Shown here: positions 1 to 13,200 of the stretch, piece after piece | How the letters are laid out: each line of letters starts with the position of its first letter | Position numbering within the stretch: the first letter of the stretch is position 1 | From: Membranipora membranacea | Lineage: Eukaryota; Bryozoa; Gymnolaemata; Cheilostomatida; Membraniporidae | Assembly: GCA_914767715.1 (NCBI GenBank) | Contig: OU612069.1 | Coordinates: 15,123,387-15,187,386, forward strand | Length of the DNA: 64,000 nt | Reading direction: 5' to 3' | Made by a program: the position numbers and the translations under genes | Notes under the pieces: model-generated | Told to the model about the DNA's origin: nothing | Seen by the model: only the letters and a program-made list of their open reading frames with translations | Database searches by the model: none

Positions 1-195
1 AGAGAGAGACATATCAGCTAGAGTGGCTTATTAAATAGAGCAGGTTTGTTTATAAACAATGTATGCCACTTAATTTAAACTTCTGGGGGACTACATGTTG
101 GCCAAAGTCTTAACTAAAAGACCTAGGAATGTATTGAGATTTGGCTGAAAAGACAATGTATATGTTGCAAAGAGTTGTGAAATATTGAATTTCTG

Positions 196-490
196 CTGCC
201 AGTCAGTGAAATGTGCGCTAATTGATTTCGGTATATCTCAGGATTAACTAAATGAGTCTTGAATCTAAGAATTGTCACCTAATTGGGCAAATTGCAGATA
301 CTTAGTATCAAAATCAGTGTAGAAAATGGACCGGGTCATGTCGTAGTAACACTGTCAAAACATCACTATTTCACCTAGTTCAACAATCTGATTGTGCAAA
401 TTATAAGGCTACAATTCTGCTACTAAACCCTAGATTAGTTATCCTCAAGCTATACGGAATACAATGAGCGCACATTTCTCTGTCAGGCAG
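196..490. mobile_element. MITE with CTGCC termini, copy 1
   Basis: The stretch is bounded by an inverted pair: CTGCCAGTCAGTGAAATGTG at the left, and the complement of GCGCACATTTCTCTG plus GGCAG at the right. The interior contains AATTGTCACCTAATTGGGCA. A related element with the same CTGCC ends and the same interior AATTGTCACCTAAT block lies at 52867-53200. There is no coding capacity, and no clean target duplication was found. Confidence 0.6.
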
Positions 491-546
491 TGTGATTTCT
501 AAGTCAGACTTAAATCCACCATACTCAAGTATTTAATATGTTTATA

Positions 547-590
547 GGTGTACCTCATAGAGTTATTAATTAATAACTCTATGATGTACC
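547..590. repeat. Near-perfect 44-bp palindrome
   Basis: CTCATAGAGTTATTAAT is followed directly by its inverse, with GGTGTAC and GTACC at the flanks. The whole stretch can form a cruciform with no real loop. It is AT-rich and its function is unknown. Confidence 0.7.
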
Positions 591-1962
591 GTTACATGGT
601 TATAGAGACAGTAACAGGAAGATTTAAACTTCTTACCTTACTTTACAGAATTGAGTTTCAGGATGTCGTCCCTCCAAAAGAGACTTATCAGGCCTACAGA
701 GTGGAGCAGAATTTATGTCAGCTGAGTAACATATATATCTGTCGCCAGCCTGCCATCGACCATAGACAGTTTTACATCGAGATGACAGTTTCCTCACTGA
801 ATTAGGTGCAAGCGTGTAGTTTAGCTAATTTGGGGGTATCTTAATTTTAAAGTAATTGAGTGTTTACTGGCCACAAGTTTTAGCATTTCTAGCCTGTGCG
901 GAAAGGCGAACATTTCTTTATGCAAATACTTTACTACATTATTGACCAAATAAATGTTTTTTGACAATTAAATCAGACAAATATTATTACATCTGCCTGA
1001 ATTCTGAAGATTATTGTGGCTGGATATCTGCACCTGCATCTGATCATCTGAAGTGTTTCCAGGCATTGAAACATTTCGTTCTTTTACTGCACATGTGACT
1101 GTAATCTTTAGGTATTGAGCATACATAGATATGGCGGAATCCCTGGCTTAATGAAAAAGATTTTATACATTACCAGACCAGACCTGGACCCACCCAACCT
1201 AGGTCTGACAGTGTCTTTGTCAGACCAAGCCTAGACAAACTTTCTTCCAGCAGAAATATATTTCAGCTTATTGAGTGGCGTACTCTTTGGTACAAAATTG
1301 CTCCCATTAACTTTGATTCCCCGCTACACATCCATAAGCTTTGGAGAGGGAAATTTCAAATGTCAAAACGCAAAACGAATGATCTTCTGATTTGTAGTTC
1401 ATCACGGAGGGGACCAGCTTTGAGAGTTGATAGCATTATATTCTATGGAAAAAAAATCATCAGTCATAAAAAGTCGCTGTTTTTGGCCTATGCTACGGAG
1501 CACAATATCAAACAAACTGCAATACCACACACTGCAAAAATGAGCAAAACATTATCATTATGTACACAACAGGAAAAAAAACCCGTGGACTTGGAAAGCT
1601 TGTTAATAAAGACAGACTCAGTAAAAGCTTTGTAAGGCCACTGCGTAAATTTGGAAGATATGAATTTGGAATGAAATTTCTGAAACAAGTTACTGAAATC
1701 CAATCGATGGAGATGGACAACAAATTAATTGGTAAGCATTCTAACCAGAGTAAAACGTATCGCATGATAGGTCACATGCAGTGAAAGCAAGTGCCACATT
1801 AAACTTTAAAGCAACAAAGTTGTTTCACAATCGACTGAGGCAATGTTTGTTGTAGTTTTGAGACACAAACCAGGAATTGCCCATCATGGGGTCAAATATT
1901 GTCAAGAAGACTTTGTTTCATTTCAGATTATTACAGTGGATACCTGACTATGTCTACGTCAG

Positions 1963-4900
1963 TCACTCAGTGAAAGATGCTCCAGCTCCGCCCACAGTCT
2001 CTGGGACACGCCCACCTAACACGCCCACAAGCCCGCCCACTGGTTGATTAATAGTCATCTCTTGTAGCCCTGCTCCTCCTGTACGGGGATAGTATTTCTT
2101 TAGCACCTAGGAGAAACAATAAAATAAAATTAAAATACACTAGAGAGAGAGAGAGAGATTGTTTTATTGCTTGTCATCAATGATGAAGCAAAATGATAGT
2201 GACTGTAAGAACGCGTTATCATTTAGGAGTCTGATACTAAAAGGTATGAAACTGTTTAAAAAACGAGTTGTGCGGCACTTAGCTGATAAAAATGTTTTCC
2301 TACCTGGGACATAATGTTTGTTAAAAATATGGTCTTCGTCATTAATAAAATTTACTGCAGTACTAAGAGTTCGGTCTGAGATCAGATTAGGAATGTCACA
2401 GCTGTATGAGGTAGAAAAAGGAGATAATAATCGAGATCTCTCCTTTGCCGTGCAAGAGTTAAACCAAACTTCTGAATTATATAATAAAATCGGTAATATA
2501 AGGGATTGCACAAAATGCTCGCATTGAGTATTGGACGGATAAAAAGATTTGAACTTGGACAAGATTTGAACTAGAGGAGTAAATGTTAGCTAGAGTTGAG
2601 TAAAGCAAGTTTGCGGGACGTAATATTAGCTAGCCTAAAACTTAGCTAGTTCAAGTATCTACAATATGTTTTTTTTTTCCTCTGGCGAATACATTACTCC
2701 TCTATATATGAGATGAATTATTGTACTTTGTATCGAGATTATAAGGAAGTTAACTACTCACTCCACCACAAGTATCTTAGCGGAGAGGAGGTTTTTTGCA
2801 GATCGAAGTTGAGTGTTTTGGGATATGTGCAATACTTTTAGAGCTAATCATCATCACAATCACTTCGCTTAACATCCTCCCTATTTTGGTCTTTCAATTT
2901 GGCATATTTGTTCCCAAATCATTCATTCAGATTATATAGGTCCATCAATTGGTGAGTGATTTCAGAACAAGCCAAATCCTTTGCGGAGTGATCAGGTATA
3001 TCAATTTAGCAGTTGTTAATTGAAAAACCCCCACACCTTTTTACCACATCATATAAGGGAAATTACTTATCATTATCACATGCAGGTTTTGCAGGTGTTT
3101 GGGGCTTATATTATATTAGTTTTAGAGAAGATGATCTGCAATGAAAAACATTGCATCTGACACATTTGGTACCAACACAGCTTCCTGAGTCTTTCACACA
3201 AACTAGTGGAACATCATATATTATGTTCATTATCATTTTTGAACTTCAATTTGAGCCAATATTCATATCAATATTCATATTTTGATGACAAATTTCTGTT
3301 ATTATCATCTAGTCCTTGCCAAATAGCTTATAGTGGACAGCTATCACTAATATTGTGATAGCCGATTGCTCATAGCTATCAACAACAATATTGGAGAGTT
3401 TTTCAATAATACGCTGCTGAAATTGCTATCTGATATTTTTCCTCTTAGTAGGAGTGGGACCAGTTATATGTTTGGTTCATAAATGGCTCACTGCTTGACG
3501 CTTTTATATAAATTCAGAGTGAATGATTTGGGAACGTACTTGTCACTAAAATGAAAGATTTTGCACAGATGACTGTGATGATTTTGCCCTAAAAGTCGCT
3601 CCTAGCAGTTGGACTTAACTGCATGTAACAAGGGGAACAGTCACAGCTGTCTAAAGAGGGCCCTACCTGAGTGCGTCATCATAACCATACCTATCATATA
3701 CACTTACTGCTTGATGGAACTGTATATATTCTGAGTGAACAACTTGGCATCAAATTTGCCCACTAGAAGGTCACAAATAGCGAGGACTTCGAGCAATGAT
3801 TTGCTCATTCTCGTTGAAAGACTCAAAGACAAAACTAACATTTCAAATCTCATTCTCCAGATTACACAGACTCTTACCTGAGGGCTGGCTAGTATCGGCT
3901 CCTTAGCCTGGTAATACTCATTAAAGTCGAGTCTGAACCTGAGAGCCTGCAGCTTATCATCTGACTGAGTCGCTAACATCACCAGGAATTTTGTAACCAT
4001 ATCCTGAAATACACAACGGATATATCACATGACCCTAGAGGTATAAAATTTTAGCTAGAGTTTAGTTAAGCTCGTTTTGTTAGCTGGCCATAAAATTGTC
4101 ATACTTTGTTTCAAGTCCGCCAGAATCGGCGAAATCCTCTTATAAATGCCTTATTCTTACTGGATCTATCAGCACTGGCGGTGGAGGGTGCATATCATCA
4201 CAGCAAGTTTGTACCAGGACTGCTGTTGGCAGTTGCATCCAATTTGGTAGTAGCTAACTTGAGGCTAATTCACTAAACTAACTTCTCATCGTTTATTGCA
4301 AAACCCTAATGTATGATTGAGTGCAGACAGCATGGGCTTAAGGTTTTTAATTTCCCGTGAGTTTTAAAATTTACTTCCCCAATACTGACAAAAATCTTAT
4401 TATTTGACTAACTTCTCGTTTGAAAGCAAGTATTTGTCTAGAACTGTATCAATTGCTTTCAAAAATGGTCAAGGGTTAGCAAACAACTATCATCACAGCA
4501 GGGAGAATCACAGTCAGGGTTTCATCCACATTGTAGGGCTGTACTGAGCTATTTGCGATTTTTAAAGCAGAGAGAAAGAGGACTTCTATTGATAAACACT
4601 ACAATAATCCTATAATGTGGCAATTAAAACAAACAAAGCTGATATTTACTCACACAAAAGAGTAAAACTGTACAACTACAACTGTACTGTACTTCTTTGT
4701 AGGCCCTATATAAAAATCTTATTGCCTACAACCTACAGTCCTACACTAAAATATTTGAGCTTCTCATCAGGAGTGCCGCATGAGTAAAGTGCAATTGCTC
4801 TCTAAACAGGCGTAATTGGTGTGTTGTGATGCTCCAACATCAATCATCATTTCAGAACGGTTTTTAAACCACAAAAAGACATTTTAACCAGTCAATAGAT

Positions 4901-7900
4901 CATCTTGAACGTTCTATCTGAGGTTTATCAAGCATTTTAATGTGAGATTATAACAATTTTGTGGAAACCAGTTTTCAAATTTTACAGCTAAATTAACCCC
5001 TGACTGGTTACTTAGGAGCCCTTGAGACCAATCTAATGACCACTGGTTCGAAATGGAAGCATCACAGTGGAAATCTCAACAGCACTCTAGGCAAGGCTGT
5101 CCTTTCCCTTAACATATCAAGTGGTTTGATAACACTAATGATAAAATACCCGTCCAGGGATCATAATTAAAAAGCCAGAACGCAGCAATGAGTATATTAA
5201 CTGGAACACTGGATAACTTGTTGACCGAAATAGTGAGGTGTTAAAGAAGTCGGAAAAATGTGCAGCGGTATATTGTCTGGTCTGCGGTAGTAAAGGGTAT
5301 TATTCGTTGGCGTTAACATGAATAGAAAGTCTAGCCATTGACGCGACCAATCTGATTGAACTAGGGAGGTGTTAAAGAAGCTGGAAAAATATGAAGTATA
5401 ATTTGAGTGGTACATTGTCTGGTATCGTCGACGTGGTAGGTATAAATTCTTGGCGGCACTGTGATGAGAAATTATAGCCTCCATCAAAGCTAGTCTGATT
5501 CTTAGGGTGACGATGTTTGGCCTTGCCCAATGTTATCTATGATTAATTTGTCAAACTCAACAAGGTTACATCCCAAGCCTGACTGAGCAGTCACCAGACA
5601 GGTGTGAAGACGGCATATTGCTAAACATTGCACTCCATTCTCTGATTCGCTGATAACTAGGATATTTCTGAATCCCTTAGGTGGTCAAAATTGCCCTGTC
5701 TACTGTCCCTATTTTTCCCCTCTGAAACTCAGATGTACCACAATGGTTGTCAAAATATTGGCGCAGGGCCTACCAAACTTCAATACAGTACAGTTTCATC
5801 AATGAGTGAGCGGTCAGAAAGTAATTTCGGCTGTTTATAATTGAAACACCCCCTCTGTATGTGTTAAAGTGTCGCTTATGAAAGCATATCAGCTTTTTCT
5901 CATATCTAGACTTATACCTGATATGTTTGAGCGAGCACTTTGAGTTGACTCCTGGTTGGTTTGAGAGTCTGCTGTACAAACTCAGCTCTCCTCTCTCGTT
6001 CTAATGTCTCTAAATCTTCATCCGTCGCCCAGTCAGCCTGCAAAAATATTTAACATTCATACCCATCATGTACAAACTATGCTAGAGCACCTGCTATCAG
6101 CACCCTAAATTTGCATGTTGTTGAGCATGTTGTTGGCAATGCAATGATTTCTGTGCTTTGGTTGAATTGCACTCCAACCTTTCTGTTGACAGAGGTTGTG
6201 TGTGTAATGCATGCTAAGCAGAGTGTGGTAGGCTACTGGCGTTATCAGAGCCGGCTTTAGAAAGCTTGGTTATGCAGTTAAGAAGTCACACTTTGGGTTG
6301 ATCTTATGCTGTTTTCATTAATTTGATAAGGATTTCAATCATGAAGCAAAGTCGACAATATATGTACAGATTGAATTTTTAATTAAAAAAAGGAAAAAGA
6401 TTAGCCACCAATGAGATTTGAACTCATGACCTCCTGTTTACTAGACAGGCGCTCTGCCACTGAGCTATAGCGGCTTCGGTGATTGCAATGAAGTAACTAT
6501 GATATATAAAGCCATACAGTACGCTGTTTATTGATCGTTTGATAGAAGTAAGCAATGTGATTGGCTAATAAACTTGATTGTTATTCACGCATGGCTTCAA
6601 AGCTGAGTATAGAAGCGCTATGAATAGGATAAAAAGGATACTACATTGATACTATTTCATGTTATATAGGACTACTAAGTTCCCATCACATTTAGCTCGC
6701 CTAGTAATAATTCCCGGACGATAAAGTTTTATATTGGCTACAGTTTCATCCACTTGGTTTTTGTTGTAAAGCAGTTTTTATAGGACCTGTTTATCGGGGA
6801 GAATGGAAGATAGACATACCTGTTTACTACGTTGCTTCTTGCCTCTGTCATTCTCCACTCTGTAGTCGTTCTCTCGTGATGCTTTCTCAAAGAAACCTTC
6901 GAGAATCAGTTGGAACTTGATGATAAGATCGAATATAGTCCTGAGCTGTGAGAATACCCCCTAAAAATTCAATTTCAAATCCACAAATTAGTAACAGAAT
7001 TTTGGTTACAAGGAAATATTTGAACTCAAAAACATTTTAAGTTGTTCGTCACCTGTACGCATAAAATGGTTTTACGGTTGGCACACAGACTATAAATTTT
7101 GCAACAATAAAACCCAGATCCAAAGCAACAAATTTGTATAATCCATGCCCAGAAAATGTGTGAATGTTCATAGAATTTTGCCAAAATTTGATGATTGAAT
7201 TGATTTGGCGGTAATTTATCATGGGAAAGATCTTTTGACAAGTACTCATCAAAGATTAGTTTAAAGGACCATATCTTTGGATATGGGTTAAAATGAATCT
7301 GTGATGTAGTGGGTTCATGCTATTCCACATTAGGTAAGGTACTTACCCTGTGCACTTCGTCCATAAGACAGCGAGTTATAATACTATCTAAGAACTGCTG
7401 ATGAGCAGCTATTATATGATCCAAGTCTTCAGCTTTGTTAACTTTCTGTAGTAAATCATCCCAGGCACATTCTATAACCTGTCAGTGAAATAAGATCTTC
7501 TGTAAGTCACAGGGCAAAGAATGAACAGATGTCTATGGCGACGAGGCTTTCTTACAGCATAGGAATTGATGTTGATGTTAGTGTGTAGGTCGATGTTATG
7601 TTGATGTTTATGTTGAGGTCTATGTTGAACTATGATATCACTGTCTGCAGTCAAACCGCCGTAACATTATCAATCACTCATAATGCAACAAACTTTATTC
7701 ATGATGGCTTTTCTACACTTGCCACAAAATAATTTGAACCCAATGCAACCAATGCAGAAAAAAACCATCCCATCCCTCAAATCTAAGTATCTAGGTGCTG
7801 AGAACTGCAGAAGTCTCACTACGCATGTTGGAAGAATTTCTGTCAAACTCTGTATATGATAATATAAATGTTTTTCTAGCTTTCATATGATGCATGGGAA

Positions 7901-10185
7901 GAATAATGTGCTTCAACTGCCAATCAATCACAAGACACTGTTTGTGAGCTGGAGTATCACTGGTTATAAATGATGGGATTACATTTGGCCATTGATGGTT
8001 TTAGATTACAGTAACATTAAAAATAACTTGATGAGTGGTAAAAAACCCAAACAAAGTTGAAATTTCATGAATATTTGAATTGCACAATTGAGAACAAACA
8101 TATCAAATGACTACCACCTCTTTTAACTAAAACAGAACCGAAAACAAATTGGTAGATAAATGATTGAGTTTGAATAAAATGGTACGAAAAGGATGGATAT
8201 GGAAAATGTATTCTAACCCCATCATGTTATATCTCTGCAGTTGGAAACTAAGCCAATTTCGGAGCATTATTGATGATATAAGCCTGATTAAGTTGTGCGG
8301 CATTGTTGAAGATGTTGATGACTGAACAGCAAAATTAATTAACAATGTGCCTTTCGGGCACTGACCCAATGACCTCTTATACACCTGTGTATTAGAGCTT
8401 ACCTGTACAAAGGTAGGTTACTAGTTTAAGACCTCAAACTTTGATCGGATTGATGGTAGTAGCATCTCATGATCAACCACATTCCAATAAATCAACTCTA
8501 TCCATCAATCACTCGATCAATCAATAAATAGATTAATCGAACAATCAAATGTTGTTGATAATGAAATGCTACTACAACTAACCTGATCAAACTGATTACA
8601 GGAGCCAATGAAAATCAAAGTAGCCCGATGTCCTTCATACCTCAAAATTGATGTAGTAGCCGATCTGTTGGGTGAAATGTATCATCTCTGAGGCGATCAC
8701 ATGGGCTGAGTGAAGTAATTCATCTAACTCTGTCACTTTCCTGTTCAAAAGTTACAAAAACAACTATAGGTTTAGGTTACGGATGCATAACATATTCATG
8801 GGGGTTGTCTTACAGTGTGAGTGAGTGAGGGTTTATGAGCCAAGTCATAGCTCTTTCTATCCTCAAATGAGGCAAACATCATCCTCGACTTCCCACTCAG
8901 AAGACATTATACCCTTGGAGAGTAAAGTATCTGCAGGAGGGAAAGTTAGCACATGCTTGAGCATTTTTAAGGCCAGCTCAATTTTTTCCCACCTCTTGAC
9001 TTCATACAAAGGACCACCTCGGCTAGCTAAAATTGTGGCTAGTGAACATTTAGTCGGCCTTAAACTAGCTAACTAGACAAGCTTGGATTAAGTCATCATG
9101 GCCCTAGGGTATATAATTCATCTTACCTCAGTAGCTTGCTGTAGTGTTGTTTTTGCCTCCAGAGATTAGCGAGCGCGTATTCCATCCTCTTAGCTCTCCA
9201 CAGGAAGTTAAATATCCTCAGATAAAATATCATAGTGTCCTGAGTGAATACTGTAGATATCGGGCCTCGAGTACGGTAGTCTAAACTAAACACATCCCAA
9301 CCTAAGTCACCTGAAGCAAAGAAATTGGATCATATGCATGGTGTAAGTAAGATCAAGTTTTATCTTGACTTGACTTGGCAGACAGATGTAGTCTGTTCAG
9401 ACATCCTGAGAGCTTTCAATCATCTCATCTCCACTCCAATCTATCTTGTGACACCTCGAGAGCTTGGTTTAGGGATATATATACTTTCCCAAGGTATTTC
9501 TGAAGGCGTTTCACCCATGTTAATCTCTGTCCTCCACTGGGTTTCTTTGTTTCTGTGTTGATTATGTCGTCGTTGGCTTGGCTAGTTTTATCCAGTTTTC
9601 CTGAATTTGGGTTTGTTCCCCTTCCGTTGTGAAGCGGCAGGCAAATTGTATAATGTCATATAGTATAACGCAACGTCACATAAGATAACATAAAGTCACC
9701 TTGTGTAACATTACTTTTAAATACACCCAAGAGATTGGATTATTAGGAATGAATTCTTACCAGGAGAGATTTCCAGCAGTCTCACATCCAGCCTGCTAAG
9801 GATATCCTTATCTTCGTACTGTGCGTTAGTGGCTCTGATAGCCGTCTCTAGTATACCGTTCAGATTGTGAAGGTACAGGGAGTTAGCGTCTTTAGATAAC
9901 TCGCCTACTAGTAAATCCATAAGCTGCTGTATGAAATCACCCTGTCCTAGCAGTAGATATCGTCTCATTGCCTGAGAATTGGAGTAAGAAGAAAAAAGTG
10001 AAAGTGATACATAACTCACCTATCTCATCTCATGGAATATGACAAACTACAAAATAAATATTGAACTTTCAATACCTAATATTCAATTCCTTTAAACAAT
10101 AGTAGTTTCAATTCAGGAAGCAAGTTTTTTTGGAGGGAAGTGGACATCAGCAAAGTGATTGCAATGTCCTATATCTCATTGCCCT

Positions 10186-10230
<45 letters not shown>

Positions 10231-13200
10231 ATGTCGTACATTTGCTGCATTTCCATGGATGGACCTGACGTTATTTACAGGGCTCATCGAGCCATAGAAA
10301 TACCTCCCGGTTCGCACTGAGCTGTGCGAGCTACAGCAGGCTGGAGTGGCTCAGCGGTTAGCAACAATGAATTTGACTGGCGTGGCAGATTTTGTTTGAT
10401 GTACATGGGAACGTATGCATATGTCAAGGGCGAGCCAAGAGGTGACAAATCAGCTCGATCTAGGCTGACCTCAAAATTCACATGGAAACATGGTGAATGT
10501 GAATACAAGCGCATCTCACATTCGGGTAATAACGTCATTCATATCAGTTGAGTTTTCACACACCTTTAGATGGTTGATGAAATTATATTTGGTGTATAGA
10601 ACTTCCATTAGATGTTTAGATGTGACCTTGTAAGCGACATCGATCATGTTCTTGAAACTATCATCATTATCTTGTGTGAACATAGCACTCCCATCCTCCA
10701 ACCTGTAAAATGGGCACAGGGAAAAAATATCAACAATGTAGTAGTATAATGTCCTACATAATCTGGTAAGGTGTATATTCAAATCTTCCTGATGCAAGGT
10801 CATCGGATGGATGGATTTTATTACTATCACTGACAGCATTATTAAAAGAAAAAATGAGTCGCGAAATACAGTGTAATTGCTGGCAGTTTGAATCAGCAAG
10901 AAAAAGCGAAGACACTTGGAATAAAAAATCAAATCTCTGTCTAAAAAAGTATTTCGTTTAAAATAAGAGTGATATGACGCAGAAAACAGTCTCTCCCCAG
11001 TGAGCTTCTATGTTTTACTGTACGGTATCTGCCAGATGGACATTTACTCAACAAATCATTGATGAAATTATCCTCATCGTGAATATAGCGTAAGGCCAGT
11101 GTTTGTGTCTGATTGTCCATCATGGTATAAATGTCGGGATGTTCAATGCCTAACTTAATAGCATCCTTGAAAATTTTACACAGGCGTTGCTTGTTTGCTG
11201 CTTGCTTGTTGCTGTGTTGAATGAAACATGGGAAAGAGGGGTACAATTCTTATTTTATCAATAACCGCTTTAAGAGTTGCGGGAAGGTTGTCAAGATCAG
11301 AACATGAATTGATGTCAAACATTAACTATGTTGCATTGACTATGTAATTAAATGTGATGTTACGTCGTATGACACAACAAAACTGATCTATAATGGCAAT
11401 CATTATTCGACCTACACACTATCCGTCTATGATACCTATGAATTTGCCAAGTTAGTAGGACTACATCATTTTTAGTTACTGCAAAGTTGATAAAAATAGC
11501 CAAGAGATCCTATTTAATTACAATCATCACACCTTTAGAATTGAAGCCAAATACCACAAGAACTCTAACCAAAAGGCTTCAGATTCTTAGGCTGAGGAAA
11601 AACAGCTTTGACACAATATCTTTGGGCCAATGTGTTGGCTCTTGTTGGTTGGGTCTCACTCAACCGATCACTCAGAGCCAACCCATTTGGCTTTTTCAGT
11701 GGGAGAATACTCTCATACCTTGCTTGTTTGACGATTTCTCGCTGGTCTAGCTGAGTATTATCGTGACACACTCGATGTACAAACACCACTGATTTACCAG
11801 TGAGCATGATCTTCCTAGCCATATCAGCAGAGAGGAAGGTGGGTATCATAGATTTACGTAACGAGTACTTAAAGTGCCACAAGTTCTCATCTTTCACTTG
11901 AGGATCAGCAGCGACAAAAAACTACAAACAAAGCAAGACTCAATTAAATTCTGACCACTTATAAGAGCTGAACAATAAGTTGATGTTGGTTCATGTACAG
12001 CAGCGAGTGTGAAAAATCACATAACATCTAGGGAGAAGCAAACGATCACAGGGGGTAATCCCATTATTATGGTTTATAATCATTGCTATCCATTTAACAA
12101 CACATGACACCACTAGTAAGACAATGCAAAAATAAAAAAAATGTAAATGGAATAAATAACGATTCAGAATTGAAAAAATATCCAATGAAACAAACATGCA
12201 ACCAATCGCTCGGTTGCAGGTAATGTCATTCCACTATCACTGTTGGGATGTGATCAATAATGGCATGCTAGTATCAGCAACTAAGGCAGAATCTGAGTAA
12301 TCCGACAATTTATTTTTATAAATAATATATTATCATATAATTCAATATTACATAATGGCTCTATTGGTAACACTTACCTCATTATAAGGATCCTCCAGTG
12401 ATCCTGTATATATCCAGCGATTGATGACAGAGAACAGAGGACGTACAGTGAGCGTCAGCATGTTAGTAACAAGAGAAGTATGACTAAGAGCTCCGTGAAA
12501 TGTGTACGAGTGTATGGTGGATAGCAGTGCACCTCCTTTCCTGCCTGAAAACAGATTTGAAATTTGGCAATGGTATGGTACGGCTGTATTTGAGAAAAAT
12601 TGGAGGTGAGGCGAAATTGTGAGGTGCTGTTATCTCCTCCTGGGATAGGGGGGGGGGGGGGGTTCTGGGTCAAAGCACCAGTCTGCAATACTGTATATGT
12701 ATAACTATATACAATATTATATATAAACAGCAAATGGAAGTCCCAAATGAGCTGGTTGTGACAAGGATTATTCAATCATAGTCAAGTTTAGTATAATAAT
12801 TATAAATAGTTACAACTTTTCAGCATTCTAGGGGCTTGTCTAGGAAATTAAAACATCCAAAACATCTAAGATGAGTCGCTGGATATAAGTGTGAATATTT
12901 TTAAAAACAAAGCTAGGGCTATAAGCGCAAACACACATTAGTTACGATGGACGCAGACTCACCTTTAGCCACATCGACAAGTGAAGCTGCTAGTTTGAGA
13001 TTCTCTATGGGCTCCTTGAACCAGAGCAGCAAACGAAGAAGTGTGAGACCTTTAGATACATCGCTGTCAGTGGCATTTATCTACAGTAGCAGGTAAATAC
13101 GATATCGATAAGAAATGGTAAAAAGTCTTGAAACTATGAGATGGCAGACAGAACATCAGGGTTCATGCCTGTAATCGTAAGGACTTGTAGCAAAAAAATA

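Larger units (their letters stand above)
1..1962. other. Region with no recognised gene downstream of GCP3
   Basis: Short open frames at 548-805 and 1360-1784 have no recognisable domain, splice context or composition that would set them apart from chance. The stretch holds a terminal (AG)n remnant at 1-9, a MITE at 196-490, a 44-bp palindrome at 547-590 and a small hairpin at about 1196-1230. The GCP3 3' UTR must lie just below 1963, but I see no clear poly(A) signal on the minus strand. Confidence 0.5.

Noticed and set aside
1985-2041. Four GTGGGCG motifs on the minus strand, resembling EGR/KLF binding sites
   Set aside because: They fall in the open reading frame of the inferred last GCP3 exon and are explained by a Gly/Val-rich coding repeat.
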